A DNA stretch of 64,000 nucleotides from Fomitopsis serialis. Its lineage: Eukaryota; Basidiomycota; Agaricomycetes; Polyporales; Fomitopsidaceae. Below are positions 35,110 through 48,433 of the stretch, piece after piece. The stretch is from NCBI RefSeq assembly GCF_022376445.1, contig NW_025954973.1, positions 372,001 to 436,000 of the forward strand, written 5' to 3'. A model generated the notes under the pieces. The model saw only the letters and a program-made list of their open reading frames with translations. It was not told the DNA's origin and did not search any database. Each line of letters opens with the position of its first letter. Within the stretch, counting starts at the first letter, position 1. The position numbers and the translations under genes are program-made.

Positions 35110-35365
35110 GATGCACCATTGCCGTTCGGACCTTTCTTTGGGTGAGGCATGTCGCACGAGGGCGAGTATGGCGGCCAGTACGTCCTCAATGGCTTGCTTG
35201 CGGTGTGTCTTTCATTTTCTCATTTGTCTTTGCTTTTTCGCGTTCACCGCGACGCCGACACAGGATCAGGGCGTAATCATGAATGTCACCGGGTACTACC
35301 AGAACATCAGAGCCCCACGCTCGACTACCGGCCAATCCAGGCTGAGTGTATACGGTGGAGGATGA
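35110..35365 (+). pseudogene. Relic of hydroxy-acid oxidase 3' end
   Basis: The frame from 35,146 reads GMSHEGEYGGQYVLNGLLA, then a donor-like GTGTGT at the same exon border as in the 17.2-19.0 kb gene, an intron-like T-rich stretch ending in GACACAG, and DQGVIMNVTGYYQNIRAP, which aligns with DLDILMTVAGYRSIAED of the complete gene. Upstream blocks of the enzyme are missing. It follows the intact BTB gene by about 280 bp. 35,370-36,010 holds no recognised gene. Confidence 0.7.
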
Positions 35366-36011
35366 GACGCTCCGATTCTATCCTACGTCGTCAAGCTGAT
35401 AACAAGATACACGGATTCTAGAGCCAATATCGCTCTTGAGGCACCTTCGTGATATGTCGCCAAGTACTAAGTACCGTATACACGATGATCGAACAACTCC
35501 CAACTTGACCGTGACTCGGGGCTGACGCCCACAAATCCACACACAACACTGGCACACCGTTCTGAATGCGACGGCCCGAGTAGACTCAAGCTGGTCATGC
35601 CAAGTTTGTATGCCCGAATGTGGATTCGTGGCTCGTAAGTTTTGGGTTGGGTTGAGTCTGAGACAAGCTGATGAATATCGATGCGCAGGTGCTTGGTGAC
35701 TACTTACGCGAACATAGAACGTATGTGTTGTCTGCCATTGCATCGAGCTAGTGAGCATGGAGAAAGAATTGATGAATTCTCCCCGGCGCTCTAACGTCAT
35801 TCTCGAATCGCACGACGCCTAGAGCAAAGATTTGGCAAACCGCATAGTATTTGACACAGGTTTGTGAGAGCCTTCACTAGAAGATCACCCAACGCCTCTC
35901 GGTCACATGTAGCGTGTATACATACACATAGTACATCCGTATATGAATGTCCGTATCGATAATAGATGCTCCTTCCTGCTCACCGCACAACATCGGGCAC
36001 CCAGCTCAGAC

Positions 36012-38486
<2,475 letters not shown>

Positions 38487-38489
38487 GTC

Positions 38490-39555
38490 TGAGAAAGGTC
38501 CGACAGTGTCCAGAGACCAAGGTGCTGCCCATGTTTATCGCCCTGCTCTCTTATGTATGCTGCTGCGACACCTGCTCCAGCCGATTGGATCTCATACCCA
38601 TCCGTATACCCGGTGAGGAGTCCCGAGGTTAATCCGGGTATAGTAGACTGGAGAGGCACATGCGGCAGTGGTCTTCGGGAGCGACAACATAACTCACAAA
38701 GCTCTGGGGCCTGAGGGAGGCGCTTGGTTATTCCGGGGGTGCACAGATTGTAGGGCGATGCTCACCTGCGCTGACATAAAATTTGGGAGGTTGAAGGCGA
38801 TTGTGGACTTGGGCAGACTCAGATGCGATTCTCTTCACGACGTCCGAGTCCCCGCTGACACGGACCTTTTCCCCAGAGTTCGGCCAAGTCGCAGTAGCAT
38901 GCGAAGGTTCTACTACTCATTCCTGGTCCTCACGACGGCAACCTGCGCAGCTTGCTCGTGTGTGTACGGCTGAAAACCCAGCGGGCCTAGATGGGCATCC
39001 CATCGGATTGATGAAACGGGCGAATACCTATGTGCACCGTGTAAAGTCAAGACAATGTGGAGCGCTCTCAATGAACGTCTACTAGCCCAACGAACGCAAG
39101 AGCCACCCGTGCAGTTCTCGCGATTTGCTCATCTTCGCCAACAGAACGTCAATTTCCGAGCTTACAAGAAGCCTCCTCGGTGCTCAATAGTTTCTTCCGA
39201 GAGATTCCAACAGTAGCAAGATAAGATAACGCGCAGCCATTCGACTGCCGCGCCGAGCTGCTCGCGACAGGTGATGTCGAGCTCCTCTCCGGAGCAGCCG
39301 ACATTACCCCGCAGAGTGCAAGATTCTGGCATCCACGGGCCACGGCGCGCTTGCCGTAGGTACCTTGCATTTTCCCGCCTGGCAGCATTTGGCAGCACGC
39401 GCGCTGGCTCTGGTGACACGGAAGTACAAGGAACTCCGGCCACGTCGTTGAGATCGCTACAATCTTGAGCTGCGACATTGTATTAAACCTCAGCCTGTCT
39501 GCCCGCTTGGCACGACACGCAACTTCAGATCGACCACCACGTATAACTGAATCTC
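38490..39555. other. Divergent intergenic region between GH1 and the oxidoreductase
   Basis: Contains the promoters of GH1 (minus) and the Gfo/Idh/MocA gene (plus). A 109-codon minus-strand frame (39,478-39,149) starts MSQLKIVAISTTWPEFL, but has no recognisable domain and is not supported. No repeats were seen. Confidence 0.45.
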
Positions 39556-40956
39556 ATGGCACCCACAGGTATCGCCATCCTTGGCTCGGGCATCTTCGCC
39601 AAAGAAGGTGAGCCCGATACGCTGTAGCACGGAACACGGGGACAAACTAACACTCACCTCCCATCGTTCCTGATCTTAATCAGCTCACCTACCTGCGATT
39701 GCAACCGTGGGCCCCTCGGTCGTCGAGTTGAAGGCGATTTACTCCCGCTCAGAGAAGGGCGCAGCCTCGCTCGCAGAGGAGGCGCAAGCAGCGCTCAAGC
39801 TCACATCGAAGCCAGACGTGTACTTCGATGCCGCCCCCAACGGGAACCTCGATGCGCTCCTCGCACGCCCCGACATCCAGGCTGTCATCGTCGTGCTCCC
39901 CATCACGACGCAGCCGAGTATCATCCGGAAGGCGTTAGGGGCAGGAAAACACGTCCTCAGCGAGAAGCCAGTCGCTCCAGACGTCGCGTCTGGCCTGGAG
40001 CTCATCAAGGATTACGAGACCGACTACAAGCCCAAGGGCCTGATCTGGCGCGTCGCGGAGAATTTTGAGACGGAGTCTGCCTACCAGGTGGCCGCGAAGG
40101 CGATTAGTGATGGCAAGATAGGGAAGGTCTCCTTCTACAACGCCCGCGTTGTGAACTACATGGACACTAGTTCCAAGTGGTATAACACACCCTGGCGCAC
40201 CATCCCAGACGTGAGTAGACTCCGATTCAGACATGCGCAAGGGTCAAATGCTCACGACGATGTCCACACTACGCAGTATCAAGGCGGGTTCTTGGTAAGC
40301 CCCTCTCGTAACTTCAGGTCCAGGGTGCACTGTCGCTGACAACAAGGGGGGACGAAGCTCGATGGTGGAGTGGTGAGTAAGCCGTGGTTGCCATGTTTCC
40401 GAACCTTGCCCAAACATTATCCGCGATCCAGCACACCCTCGCGGCGTTGCGAACAATGCTCCCCAGCCCGATCAAGATCGTGTCTGGCTTCGCCTCGCTC
40501 AATCGAGAATTCCTCAAACCCGAGGACACGATCAATGCGATCGTCCAGTCTGCCGACGGGTCGCATGGTGTCCTTGACCTCACTTGGGGTGCACCGACCG
40601 CTTCAGCTTCTGAGCGCGCAGCGAAGGGCACCACGATTGTCGGTACCGATGGTTGGCTTTCTGTGGCCTCGGTCAAGATCGTTGACGGACCGAAGTCTGT
40701 GGGTGGCATGCGCGTCACCGTTGTCACCGCAAAGAAGGACAAACATGGGAACGTCACCGGAGAGACGGAGGAGATCATCGACAAAGTTTCCGATGGAGTG
40801 CCGAACGAGATACAGTTCTTCGTCAATGCGATCAACGGGTCGGATAACGGATTGGGGACACCGTTGGGCGCATTACGGGATGTCGCATTCATCGAGGCTT
40901 CCCTGAACAGTAAAGGCTCACCGATAGATGTCGAGAAGCTGATCAAGCTGGCGTAG
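39556..40956 (+). CDS. Gfo/Idh/MocA-family NAD(P)-dependent oxidoreductase
   Basis: Dinucleotide-dependent oxidoreductase, similar in layout to the yeast YMR315W type. Five exons: 39556-39607, 39684-40210, 40277-40294 (18 nt), 40358-40372 (15 nt) and 40432-40956, all phase-consistent, about 378 residues. The N-terminus GIAILGSGIFAKEAHLPAI is a Rossmann GxGxxA-like fold. Later blocks are VIVVLPITTQPSIIRKAL, GKHVLSEKPVAPD (EKP motif; Lys central to catalysis in the family), NYQ-like DYQGGFLLDGGVHTLAAL (family GGVH block, with the catalytic-type His) and the beta-sheet substrate domain to the end (SPIDVEKLIKLA). The two very short exons encode the GGFLLDGGV block, which confirms the splice model. 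Substrate, perhaps a sugar or xenobiotic carbonyl, is unknown. Confidence 0.9.
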
Positions 40957-41149
40957 GAAGGAGAGGGATGTAAGCACAGATAACATGGAAGTTCGTGTAC
41001 GATAGCATACGTTCATTTGAGAGAGAAAGAGACACGAGGGGCAGTGTCCTGGAGTACGGCTGAGAAAGTCAACGATTATGCACCTGCGTTCCACTGTCGT
41101 GAAGTTATTATTCAGTGTGAGTGAGATTACTGCAATTGAACCATGGTCA

Positions 41150-43099
41150 TTATGAGAAGCGATCCTCATAACTAGAGTAGATAATAGCAGAGAATGCTGC
41201 GGTTTCCCGAAGACTCGATAGATTCTGTGATAATTGCAACGTGATGAGCAATTCAACACTAGATGAAACACGGAGACATACGTCAACCATCTCATTCGGC
41301 AGTCCTTCTAGGGCCAAATGACACCACCGAGCAAGACCAGGTAGCATCGCCGCCAGCCTCTCGCGCACCTCTTCATCATTGTCTTCAAAATTCAACGGCC
41401 CAGAGGTGCCACTGAACACATGCTTCCGCAACCCAGAAAATAGCGTTTCGGTCGCTTGATCGAGGCAGGCTTCCAAGACATGCTGGAATGAAGCTGACAT
41501 GATATGTGATCGCGCCTCGGATAGCAGAGATTCGAACTTCGGGTCTAATGCACCAACGATGTCGGCGGGAATGCCGCCTTGAGTTAAGACATGGTGGAGT
41601 GTTTCAGACGTGGGAGGGAGAAGAGTCGACATGAAGCTAGACGAGCCATTTCGTGAGACACGGACACAAATGATAGAGAGGCTTGCCTGACTTTATTCGT
41701 CGCTCGTGACCTTCGAATGTGACCTCATACTCGACTCGACGGCGCACGTCGCTGACTAGGCGAAACATATCATTGATGGTGAACTTGGTCTTCAAGGAGA
41801 CGCTGCAGAGGTATCAGTCATACGAGTCATACGTGGACCAGTTGAACAGTACCCTTCAAAGACCTCTTCGACGCCACGCCTCACCCTCTCGCCCACATCT
41901 TTCCATCCTACGTGCAATATCCACCAGCTGAGGGTGAGATACTTCCTCTCCGTCTCCTCGCTAATGACTTCGGCACTCTGCGTCTCTGCTTCTTCGGAAA
42001 CATCGCCGTTCCATAGCAGAGAGAAAAGAGAGGCATCCATCATCTGCTCTCGCAGACGTTCTTCCTGTTCCGCCTGGATGATGGAGTGTATATACTTGGA
42101 ACGACCCAGTATACTAAGCTGCATATGCGTGAAGAGCGTCAGCAGGGTCATAGAGTAAATGATGGTTAATGTCCGTGTAAATGCTGCAAAGGGTGTCAGA
42201 TAGGTTATATAGCGCACCAATCGATCACTCACTTAGTATCTTGACTTCTTTCCACAGCTCTGCCTTGCTCTTCGGCGGGGTATCAGTGGTATGTGCAGAG
42301 CCGTTCTCTGGTGGAGACTAGACTGGTCAATATCACTCTGCAATGGAGATGCCCGAAGCGGCGCTCACAGCTTCGGGTGCTACGCTTGACGATGAACTCG
42401 TCGATGTTGAGAGAACGGAGTCCGACAGACCCAGATCGGCACCCAATCGAGGCATTTGTAAATTGGTACCGTTTGGTGGCACCTCCGGCGCGGAACCATT
42501 GGCGACCTGAGATGACTGCATGGACGAGAACTGGTCGACCCAGCTGGCGGACGATGCGGACAGGTCCGTCGGCGTCGCCACTCCGTTCTCCTCGACCGAC
42601 TGCAGCATTGAGAAGGAGCTGTTCTCGGAGTGGTCTGGATGGTGCGGTTTGGAAACCAGTTCCATACTGCTTGTGAGACTGGACTCCGACGCTGGCACGG
42701 CGGACGGCGATTCGGATGATGACTTGGCAGACTTGGAGTACGATTGGAGTTCGCAGGTGACTCCCTCAACATCCATACCCTCTAAGATATGTCTGCCAAG
42801 TGTTGGGAGGAGGGCCATGACAGTAAAAGAGATGTCCTGCTGGTTCTGCTCGAACCTCCGGCGTAGACTACGAAATTGCGTTTAGCAAGACACTGCGTAA
42901 GCTCAGCCGGTACACGCTGTTACATGACCTTGCGAACTCACTTGTCTCGTGCGGATCGGTCTTGCATGACTGTTGTTCGTACGTCCTCCAACCGTCCCAG
43001 GGCATACTGCCCCAGCAAGTACGCCCCGCCTACATAGCCTGCCGTTCTCTGCAGACCTGACCTGCGTTCCTTGAAATAACTGGCTAGGCCACTCAGCAT
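41150..43099 (-). CDS. PEX3: Peroxisomal biogenesis factor 3
   Basis: Peroxisomal membrane protein that docks PEX19 and brings in membrane proteins. The N-terminus MLSGLASYFKERRSGLQRTA with GGAYLLGQYALGRLED gives the membrane anchor and the usual basic residues. Then LRRRFEQNQQDISFTVMALL and PTLGRHILEGMDVEGVTCEL, a Ser-rich insert of about 150 residues, then FTRTLTIIYSMTLLTLFTHM, QLSILGRSKYIHSIIQAEQE and YLTLSWWILHVGWKDVGERV, all strong PEX3 signatures. It ends ETAAFSAIIYSSYEDRFS. All exons join in frame. One junction (near 41,690) could be a GC-AG intron with donor GCAAGC, but a GT donor five bases earlier keeps the frame. The gene diverges from the small gene at 43,274 with about 175 bp between starts. 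Confidence 0.95.
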
Positions 43100-43273
43100 G
43101 TTGTTGGGATGAATTGACGAACGCTCTAGAAGGGCATCTGGAGTAGAGGAAAGAGAGCGGCGGGGAAAGCAGTCTGCCGCTGAGCGCCTCACTGAGTCGC
43201 CCCCCGCATCCACGTGTTTGAGTACTCGACCTGTTATAACCGACCACCACTTCGTCTCCGACAATCAAACACA
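43100..43273. promoter_or_regulatory. Shared divergent promoter of PEX3 and the small membrane protein gene
   Basis: Only 174 bp separate the start codons at 43099 (minus) and 43274 (plus), so both genes must use this short region, which suggests joint expression. No TATA box is clear. Confidence 0.6.
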
Positions 43274-43772
43274 ATGGTACGTCGCAGCTTTCATAGATCG
43301 AAGGACCGATAATCGAGGCAGTCTTCGTAGGGAGGAGGCGCGAGATATCCGTATCCCAAGCAAGTCTGGTCACCAGCTGGTACGTTGCTCCCCGCTCGAG
43401 TCCTGCGTTCAACTCATCGTCCCATCACACAAACTACACAAACTACACAATTTGTCACATATCGTAACACACAGGTGGCTGGTGGACTCGCCCCTCGAAC
43501 TGGAAGTCCAACACCGCCGTTTCTTTCGCCGGTATCCTCGCGGTCGTCTACGCCGGCTGGAGTTATACCGCAGAGAAGGAGGTATGTTCGCCCTGCTATG
43601 CCCATGTCTCGTCTCTGAACAGTTCACTGCTAGGTCAGGTATATCGAGCCTGTACGGCCCATACCCTCGATGCTGGTACGACATCAGCCTATATTCCAGG
43701 TTCGTGACTGACATACAAGCCGAATTGTTCCAGTGGGCGAAGCAGTATCGGGACCAGCGGAAAGCCGAGTAG
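43274..43772 (+). CDS. Small single-pass membrane protein, probably mitochondrial
   Basis: Model of five exons: 43274-43276 (the ATG alone), 43361-43379, 43475-43581, 43634-43675 and 43734-43772, total 210 nt, 69 residues. The product reads MQVWSPAGGWWTRPSNWKSN, then a hydrophobic helix (TAVSFAGILAVVYAGWSY), TAEKEVRYIEPVRPIP and SMLWAKQYRDQRKAE. The GGWW.P..W..NT block followed by one helix and a PIPS..WAKQ tail resembles small mitochondrial inner-membrane subunits, possibly of a respiratory complex, but I cannot name it. The three later exons are well supported. The first two are inferred from phase and splice sites. It diverges from PEX3. Confidence 0.68.
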
Positions 43773-44092
43773 ATATGGACTTCCAGGATGCTAGAATGAA
43801 TTGCTTCGTGGCGCGTTGCTTGTCCCCAGCCACGCCTGACTGTCCGGACAAGACCAGACGACGAGGTAGCCATGGTTCCACATCACATCGACGACCGTGT
43901 CCTCTTACTAGCCAGCCCAAAATTATCTATAACCTCCAAAACCATGCTATCGGGTCGTTATAAGGTGGGTACATTACGAGCGGAGGTACAGTACATACAT
44001 ATCCAGGACGACAACCAGGAGCAAGCATAGGGTGACCAAACCAAGAGGAATGCGAGGTCATACAAATCAAGATATTGACTACCATCCCCATC

Positions 44093-46304
44093 TCACTCGC
44101 CTTCCTCATCGTCATCACCTTCGCCTTCCTCTTCATCGTCGTCGTCGGAGCTATCTTGATCCTGAATCGTCATCATGTCGTTGAGACTGCAAGAGCATGA
44201 GGCATGAGCACGACCCAGAGCCTGTAAAGACAACAGGGAATGTCTACCAATGCACGAACGGCTTGACGACCTGCACGATCTTGCAGAGTGACTCCTTAAA
44301 ACCAGGTGCTAACACCTCGCTGTCCAGGAAGCTGATACCAGTGAGTCTCCACACTCGTCCATCCATCCCCTTTGCGAACTGTCGCTCACCAGTGCACTAC
44401 AGCGAACGACCGGCACTTGAGCAAGTCAATATCCCTGAACGCAGTCTTCGTCAGCGACCCACACCCAAGTGTGCACGTTTGAGCGAACACGTACGGATGG
44501 TCCTTCGCCACGCCCTTGGGTGCATTCTTCAGTTCGTCTTCCCGCCCAAAGATACTGCTGCGCCCGCCCTTCGCGTCTGGTTTCGGGTCCCCGAAGTAGC
44601 GCACAAAGTCACGCGCGGAGATGATGTTGCGCAGACGCCTAGGTGAGCGGATGATGTTGTTCCTGCATGGCACAGTCAACTAGGTTGACAGGAGTACGAT
44701 GCGGGAAGTGGGCTAACCTAATCGTCGCGAGCTCGTTCTTGCCTGGCTGCCATGCCCCTGCCGCGATCAGGCTTTCACCACCTGGCTTGACTGCGAAGCG
44801 GTGAGCCACTTCCACGATCCCAGTCGCAACAGCAAGACTCACTTAATCTGCAGTCCCGCGCGTCAGAATCATCGTCATTAGAGACAACTTCAAGACAGCG
44901 GAGAAGCCGACTCACACATGGTCTAGCCAGCCAAAGTGTCAATCGGCAACTCGCACACGGGGAAGACAATTGAACGACGCACAGTGGGCGAAGATGCCCT
45001 TCCGCCCGCTCCTCGAAAAGCTGGCAGAGAACCCGGTCTTGTACGGCGTCTTGTCATTGCTGAAGCGAATCTACCCACACAACGTAACTCAATCAGCACG
45101 CGCGTTCATTCAGGATGATCCCCCGCCCGAGAAGCGCGGAAGAATGGTGCCAAGACAGATGGGCTGAAGGGACGCGCTGGGAGTGTGAAGGGTGTACGGC
45201 ATGGGTAGAGGAGAATACGAGGCTGGGAAGGGGATACGGCAGACACGCACGTCGCGGTAAATGCGGTGGATTACGTCCTTTGGTGGCAGGTGCGGGATCT
45301 GGGAGTCGACCTCGATGAGCAGGGGCGTGAACGCGTCGATGAAGTCCTTGAACTCTTTCTCCGCGAGACGGTAGACGGGCTCTGTGGGTTCGCACGCGTC
45401 AGAGTTGTAGCGGTGTGCGAGAAGGCGGCCTGCGCACCGTGTAGCTTGAACCTGGCAGCGTGAAGGGGATCAGTATGAGTGAACGGCGAGTGCGGAGAAC
45501 GTGGCGTATGTACCACTCGCGATCGTTACACTCTGGGTTCTTGAGCTCGGTCAGGAAGTTTAGCGTGTTCTTGGATATCCGGCCTGGCGGGACTGCAGCA
45601 GACAGTCAATGCGCGAACTGATTTGTCCCAGGCGCGAACGACACGAAGTTGGCCACGCACCTCGCCCAGTCTTCGGCGCCTGTACAACCACACCGACGAC
45701 CTCCTGGCCGTCCTTCAGGTCCAGTCCGTCGTCCGCATCCTCGTCCCGCTCTCCTCCTGCTTCCGCTTCTTCGGTGAGATCTTCCTTGGTGATCCCTTCT
45801 TCGGCGTGACCTTCTTCGCCACCGACGCGCGCTTCCGCGTCCTCTTCGCGCCTACGTCGTCGTCCTCATCCAATGCGTCGCTGTCCAGCGAGGGCTCGTC
45901 ATCATCATCATCGCGTTCATACTTGTATGACTTGTCTGTGACGCTCCTGCGCTTCTTGCGAGTAGCCTTCGCGCCACCAACCGACTCGCGTTTCCGCTTC
46001 GCCCGACCACAGGCAGCTCGTCCGGAGAGTCATCCAACGCGTCACTGTCCAAGACGGCCTCGACCTCCTCTTCCTCCCCATACTCCTCCTCCGACCCCCC
46101 GTCGTCATCCGCGGCACCATCGCGAGGCCCCTCATGACCTTCCTCGGGGTCGCTGGCCACCCCCTTCCCCTTCCTGCCGGATCCGCGGGTTCCACTCTTC
46201 CTGCTTGTCTTCGCGGGTGAAGCCTCTCCGCCCGGAGCAGCGGCCTTCCGACCTGTACTCCTTGCGGGCTTCGCGCTCGCCTTGGTGGGGCTCGCTCGGG
46301 GCAT
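44093..46304 (-). CDS. DUF2461 (TIGR02453) protein with basic and acidic nuclear-type extensions (frame breaks)
   Basis: N-terminus MPRASPTKASAKPARSTGRK is Lys/Arg/Ser-rich, followed by acidic DDDGGSEEEYGEEEEVEAVL and SPKK/TPKK repeats. The DUF2461 domain follows: DGQEVVGVVVQAPKTGR, ISKNTLNFLTELKNPECNDR, EWFKLHEPVYRLAEKEFKDF, RIYRDIRFSNDKTPYKTGFS, KPGGESLIAAGAWQPGKNEL and IRSPRRLRNIISARDFVRYF. The C-terminus is an acidic run (DQDSSDDDDEEEGEGDDDEE). Exons after 45,750 join in frame, though a short exon near 44,850-44,940 is unresolved. Two frame changes, near 46,003 (GGG[G]CG) and 45,755, each look like one missing base. The DUF's role is unknown; the extensions suggest chromatin or histone binding (inference). 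Confidence 0.82.
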
Positions 46305-46309
46305 TCGGC

Positions 46310-48433
46310 GCACGGGTATTGCGGGGCCGGTTCTACGGTGAGTATATGCGGCGACGGACGCGTTGCTGTGTGAAGGTTGTACCTTGTGGGCTGTGAGGTT
46401 CTCCGTCCGTCGGGCTCTACTTCTGCTTCTACTCCGAGCTGAGTCCGGACTGCTGGAGACGATGATTGCGAGACGGCAACTTGAAGTTGAGGTGAGCAGT
46501 AACCATACAACGCGTGGCACGTGCACTGGTAATGGCGCGTCGCGTCGCGATGTGACGTCACGGTCGCAACTTGTCACGGCAAGCGCGTTCCCCATCATCG
46601 ACACGAAGAATCTAAAGTACACAATAATGTTTGGTACTGTTTTACAGTAGCTGTGACCTGACGGTATCGTTATGAACCTACGTTTTGGTCAAGACTTTCG
46701 TGTCGGTCATTCGAAGTGTAGCGACTTGATGCGTCGTATGCAGTCCGTTCGTCCGAGCTTGAGATCTTCATGAGTACTCCGTCGTCAACTTCAAAACGTG
46801 ACGACATGTAGGCCGCAAGACATCCCGCGGTCCTTCGATTGGAAGATGGTTTACTGAGCTATCATAGTCATGAAACTAGTGCTCGGCGACCACTTCTAGC
46901 GACATGTCAGCAGCTGACATGCTGTCAGTGTTTCTGAAGCTGCATCGCAGACGGTCAGACGACCGGAGTGTCTCTCAGGTGTCGCAGATGCGGATTTGCA
47001 CAGTTAACAGTCTGGGTGGGCCACCGAGTACGCCAATTGGGGAGACTTACCTGATTTGGCGATTTTGTGGCTGGATCAGGCAACTCGCGATACATCCTTG
47101 ACAGCAACTGTTCTAGGATAATTCGACTGGACTGGAAGGCGGAGCTTAGTATATATGAATGGATACCCTCGTTGCACGGAACGTCCCTCTTGACCTTGTA
47201 CTACCATCTTTGAGCTGTCCCATGAACGGAAGACTCAAAAACGACTTGCTCGTACCACCTATAGTTTGACAGCGCTGCACTGGGATGGCGAGGTCCTGCC
47301 GCATCAAGCCCATGGAACGACGAAAATGTCTGGGCAACAGGGTTCGATGTCTCATACAGCGCCTGAGGCCTTACGGACCTGACTGTGCTCCGATCCGATA
47401 GGGGTCTCCCCGACGCGGACGCCTGACGTGCGTACTTCTCCTACGTAGGATCAGGTCATCGAAAGCTATACACTCACGCATTTTCATTCAGCTCCCCTTC
47501 TCCGAAAGCAAGGTCTCCGAGCGGATTGACCCTTCGCGGAGCATCCTGGCGACTTCCTCGGTGACCGGTATGTTGTAGGCCGGTACTATGATGCCCGGGG
47601 CCAATGGGATTGCGTGCAAACGCTGCTGACGCTGTGAACTCGGCAGGATGCGGGGAAGCGGGGAGGGGTGCGCATGGGACGCGCTAAAATGCGGGGTTAA
47701 TGGAAATCGCGCCACGGCGACGACTGGGCACACCAGGGGCACACGCACAAAAAACCGACTCCGTCCTGGGCGTAGCCCAGTCGGTACCCGGCCTCTACGC
47801 TGCCCGTACGCGGAACGGCGCTGCCACGAAGCTCACACAGGGTCTCGCGGGTGCATGACGTCGGACGGTCGGCGTACATGGTCAGAAGGTGCTCTCCTCG
47901 GACGTGTCCAGGCAAACGGCGACGGGTGTCTCTGCTTGAGGTTGCGCTGGGTAATCGTATTCGAGCGAGTGCCCCCTGCGCTGCTGTCGACGGCGTTCCG
48001 CTTGGAGTGGCTGCTCAGCGCACTGGTGCCGTGCGCGTCGGGAAATCCCATTCAAACGCCCGCCCTTTCCCCAATGAGATGCCATCGTTATCTGTTCCTG
48101 GAAAGGCAACCACGCCGCGTCGAGTTGGCAGGACCGCGGTAGACAGACGCGAGCGGCCAATCGTAGGGCGAAGCATGGGCCGCACTACGACCCTTGGAGA
48201 GGGCCGAGGACGTCGGGCGAGGAGGGAGTGGCAGGCTTCCTGACGAGACACCGCGAACGGGCGACAGGAGGATCGCAGACACCGTCGCTACCGGTCACAC
48301 TCATGATTGGTCCGTTCGATCGTCTGATCACGCGCGCACCATTAACAGATTAGGCTGCGATGTCCCCTCATATATAGCGCCGCCCACTGCATAATGCCCC
48401 GACATACCCTGTCCGCTGCATTCCCTCCTAGCC
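46310..48433. other. Divergent intergenic region; TATA box of acetyl-CoA synthetase
   Basis: No gene was recognised across about 2.1 kb; open frames lack domains. A TATATA at 48371-48376 lies about 60 bp upstream of the acetyl-CoA synthetase start codon and is probably its TATA box. The left end holds the DUF2461 gene promoter. Confidence 0.5.

Noticed and set aside
39149..39478. 109-codon minus-strand frame starting MSQLKIVAIS
   Set aside because: No recognisable domain, no partner exons, and it sits in a short divergent promoter.
41640..41700. GC-AG intron in PEX3
   Set aside because: Donor GCAAGC breaks the frame; a GT donor five bases upstream keeps it and joins IKxFMSTLLPP correctly.
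45623..46396. 257-codon plus-strand Ser/Arg/Pro-rich frame
   Set aside because: Shadow of the low-complexity part of the DUF2461 gene on the minus strand.
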